The notes below the pieces were generated by a model. The model did not search any database. It had not been told where the DNA came from and saw only the letters and a program-made list of their open reading frames with translations. A stretch of 5,518 nt of DNA, from the NCBI GenBank assembly GCA_903821255.1, contig CAIJKT010001141.1, positions 1 to 5,518 on the forward strand. The letters run 5' to 3'. The DNA comes from an uncultured Lentisphaeria bacterium. Its GTDB lineage: Bacteria; Verrucomicrobiota; Lentisphaeria; Victivallales; Victivallaceae. Positions 4,215 to 5,518 of this stretch are shown here, piece by piece (the first letter of the stretch is position 1; each line of letters begins with the position of its first letter). A program made the translations under genes and the position numbers.

Positions 4215-5518
4215 CTAAAGCAACTGTCCTTGATCTGCTCGCTTTTCTTCAATTTTTGCCTTTTTGAAATTATGGAGGCCGGCAGATACATCGAAATATT
4301 GCGGCTTTGCCTTGCCTGATAATAAATCTGCTATCGTCAAAATTTGGATTTTCGGAACATCGCCATTAGGCGAGTGATAAAATCTTGCGCTTACAGCTTC
4401 AGTGGTCATTGGTCTTGTAGGTTCGGCAAGCGTTACAAATAAACCGACTGCCGCGTTTTCTCTTTCAACAGTTGCGATTAAGTCTTTCACCATTGTTACG
4501 CTTACATGCTCGCCGCCTTTCACTGAAACTATAATTTTTTTAACTCCGGAATTATCGTCTTGAAAGAAAATCAGGCCATCAATGCCGCCATCCGAGCCTT
4601 TTTTCTTGCCATGATACGGCTGGGCATTGACCAAAGAACAAGCCCACCATTGAAACTGATATTTATCCCGTTCGGCCAAATTCCTTGCTCCTTCAAAATC
4701 CATCGGCGTTCCATGAACTTCAAAGACAATTTTGGGAAAAGCGTCTCTCATGCGCTTTTCAATCAGGCTGATTGCCAAATGAGTTATGTCAATGCCGATC
4801 CATTCTCGCCCTAAAGCTTGTGCCGCATGCACTGCCGTGCCGCACCCGCAAAATGGATCAAGAACTACATCTCCTTTATTACTGCTGGCTTCAATGATCC
4901 TTTCGAGTAATGCTAATGGCTTTTGAGTAGGGTAGCCAAGTCTTTCCGCCGCTTGAGATGAGATTGGCAAAATATCCGTAATTACATCTTGGATAGATAC
5001 TCCTTCGGCTTCGTCCATATAACGTTTTTGCTGTGGAACACTACCCTTGAGCGGCCAGTAAATCAGTCCGGCGGAATCTAATAAATCCAATTTTCTCTGC
5101 GTACTTGATTTCTGAATGGTTTTTTTGTCTGCTATTGTTTGTAATGCTCCTAATGGAACTGCCCAATGCCTGCCGACAGTTGTTGGATCTACCCCGCGCC
5201 AGGGTTTCCCGGAATCTCCTGTTCTCGTTCCCGCGCCAGTTAAGGTAACAAGGCGATATCTGCCGCGCTTATCAGAAAAGCGGTAAAAATTATCCAAATA
5301 CGACTCGTCATATTTTTCAAAAACTTTATTCCATGTGATATTAGAATTCTTTGAATAGAAAAATATCGTGTCGTGCAATGGCCCCCATCTTTTGGCGCCG
5401 CCATGAGAACCGCTGCGTTTCCAGATTATTTCGTTCAGATAGTTTTCCGCTCCAAAAACCGTATCTAAAACAATTTTTAAATAATGACTGGCAGTTGGGT
5501 CACAATGCAAATATAAAC
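4215..5518 (-). CDS. DNA methyltransferase with C-terminal nuclease-like domain (partial)
   Basis: The frame is open through the right edge. The TTG at 5510 is an internal leucine in LYLHCDPTASHYLKI, a conserved block of these enzymes, so the N-terminus (with catalytic motif IV, DPPY or SPPY) is missing. Numbering from 5510, residues 1-60 include NEIIWKRSG. Residues 61-180 are probably target-recognition sequence, followed by YPTQKP (193-198), SAM-binding motif I LDPFCGCGT (217-225) and GIDI (239-242). Motif I lying after motif IV is the beta-class order of N6-adenine or N4-cytosine methylases. Residues about 280-400 resemble restriction-endonuclease (Mrr-like PD-(D/E)xK) domains: QWWA (287-290), GSDGGIDG (305-312, Asp311) and IVSVKGG (327-333, Lys331). 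The acidic or Gln residue usual two before the lysine is Ser329. The protein therefore probably combines modification with restriction or a DNA-binding relic. Base composition is lower in GC than gpsA, suggesting transfer. Its partners lie outside the window. Confidence 0.9.
   Translation of the reverse strand, partial: LYLHCDPTASHYLKIVLDTVFGAENYLNEIIWKRSGSHGGAKRWGPLHDTIFFYSKNSNITWNKVFEKYDESYLDNFYRFSDKRGRYRLVTLTGAGTRTGDSGKPWRGVDPTTVGRHWAVPLGALQTIADKKTIQKSSTQRKLDLLDSAGLIYWPLKGSVPQQKRYMDEAEGVSIQDVITDILPISSQAAERLGYPTQKPLALLERIIEASSNKGDVVLDPFCGCGTAVHAAQALGREWIGIDITHLAISLIEKRMRDAFPKIVFEVHGTPMDFEGARNLAERDKYQFQWWACSLVNAQPYHGKKKGSDGGIDGLIFFQDDNSGVKKIIVSVKGGEHVSVTMVKDLIATVERENAAVGLFVTLAEPTRPMTTEAVSARFYHSPNGDVPKIQILTIADLLSGKAKPQYFDVSAGLHNFKKAKIEEKRADQGQLL

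Noticed and set aside
4560..4814. Plus-strand 84-codon open frame inside the methyltransferase
   Set aside because: It is opposite conserved methyltransferase and nuclease-like sequence and has no recognisable content.
5510..5510. TTG at 5510 as the start of the methyltransferase
   Set aside because: The frame continues to the window edge and the upstream codons read LY, part of the conserved LYLHCDPTASHYL block, so the gene is truncated by the window.

Overview
The window carries chromosomal housekeeping genes on the left and an accessory DNA-modification gene on the right. Both groups show ordinary bacterial translation signals (AG-rich Shine-Dalgarno sequences, ATG and GTG starts). The left genes are GC-rich. 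The codon style, the GpsA nucleotide-loop variant and the intergenic palindromic repeats fit an uncultured Gram-negative-type bacterium, possibly from the Verrucomicrobiota/Lentisphaerota side of the PVC group. That assignment is an impression only: no rRNA or marker gene in the window settles it.

Layout. Bases 1-249 are non-coding, fairly AT-rich and contain nested inverted repeats. Bases 250-1956 hold a two-gene minus-strand operon: an M24-family Xaa-Pro peptidase-like gene, then a small HAD-superfamily phosphatase-like gene 15 bases downstream. Bases 1957-2081 are a divergent control region with a very good minus-strand sigma70-type promoter (TTGATA, 17 bases, TATACT with an extended TG). 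This promoter lies inside the longest reading frame of the peptidase and so argues for the shorter start at 1956. Bases 2082-3763 are a plus-strand operon, plsY then gpsA, overlapping by ATGA. Bases 3764-4214 are a 451-base convergent intergenic region rich in short repeats and palindromes. Bases 4215-5518 are the 3' part of a minus-strand DNA methyltransferase carrying a C-terminal restriction-endonuclease-like domain. It runs off the right edge, so its N-terminus and upstream partners are not visible.

How the genes work together. GpsA reduces dihydroxyacetone phosphate to sn-glycerol 3-phosphate. PlsY acylates that product with an acyl phosphate to give lysophosphatidic acid, so the plus-strand operon makes the entry intermediate of phospholipid synthesis. 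The peptidase and HAD genes are probably co-transcribed, but nothing here links their chemistry. The methyltransferase-nuclease gene has clearly lower GC in places (17/60 at 5281-5340 against 37/60 at 3301-3360 in gpsA). It looks like a horizontally acquired defence or modification gene next to the core operon.

No wholly new system can be demonstrated. The most interesting items are the methyltransferase-nuclease fusion with a non-canonical catalytic motif, the repeat cluster at 3850-4112, and the structured left-edge region.
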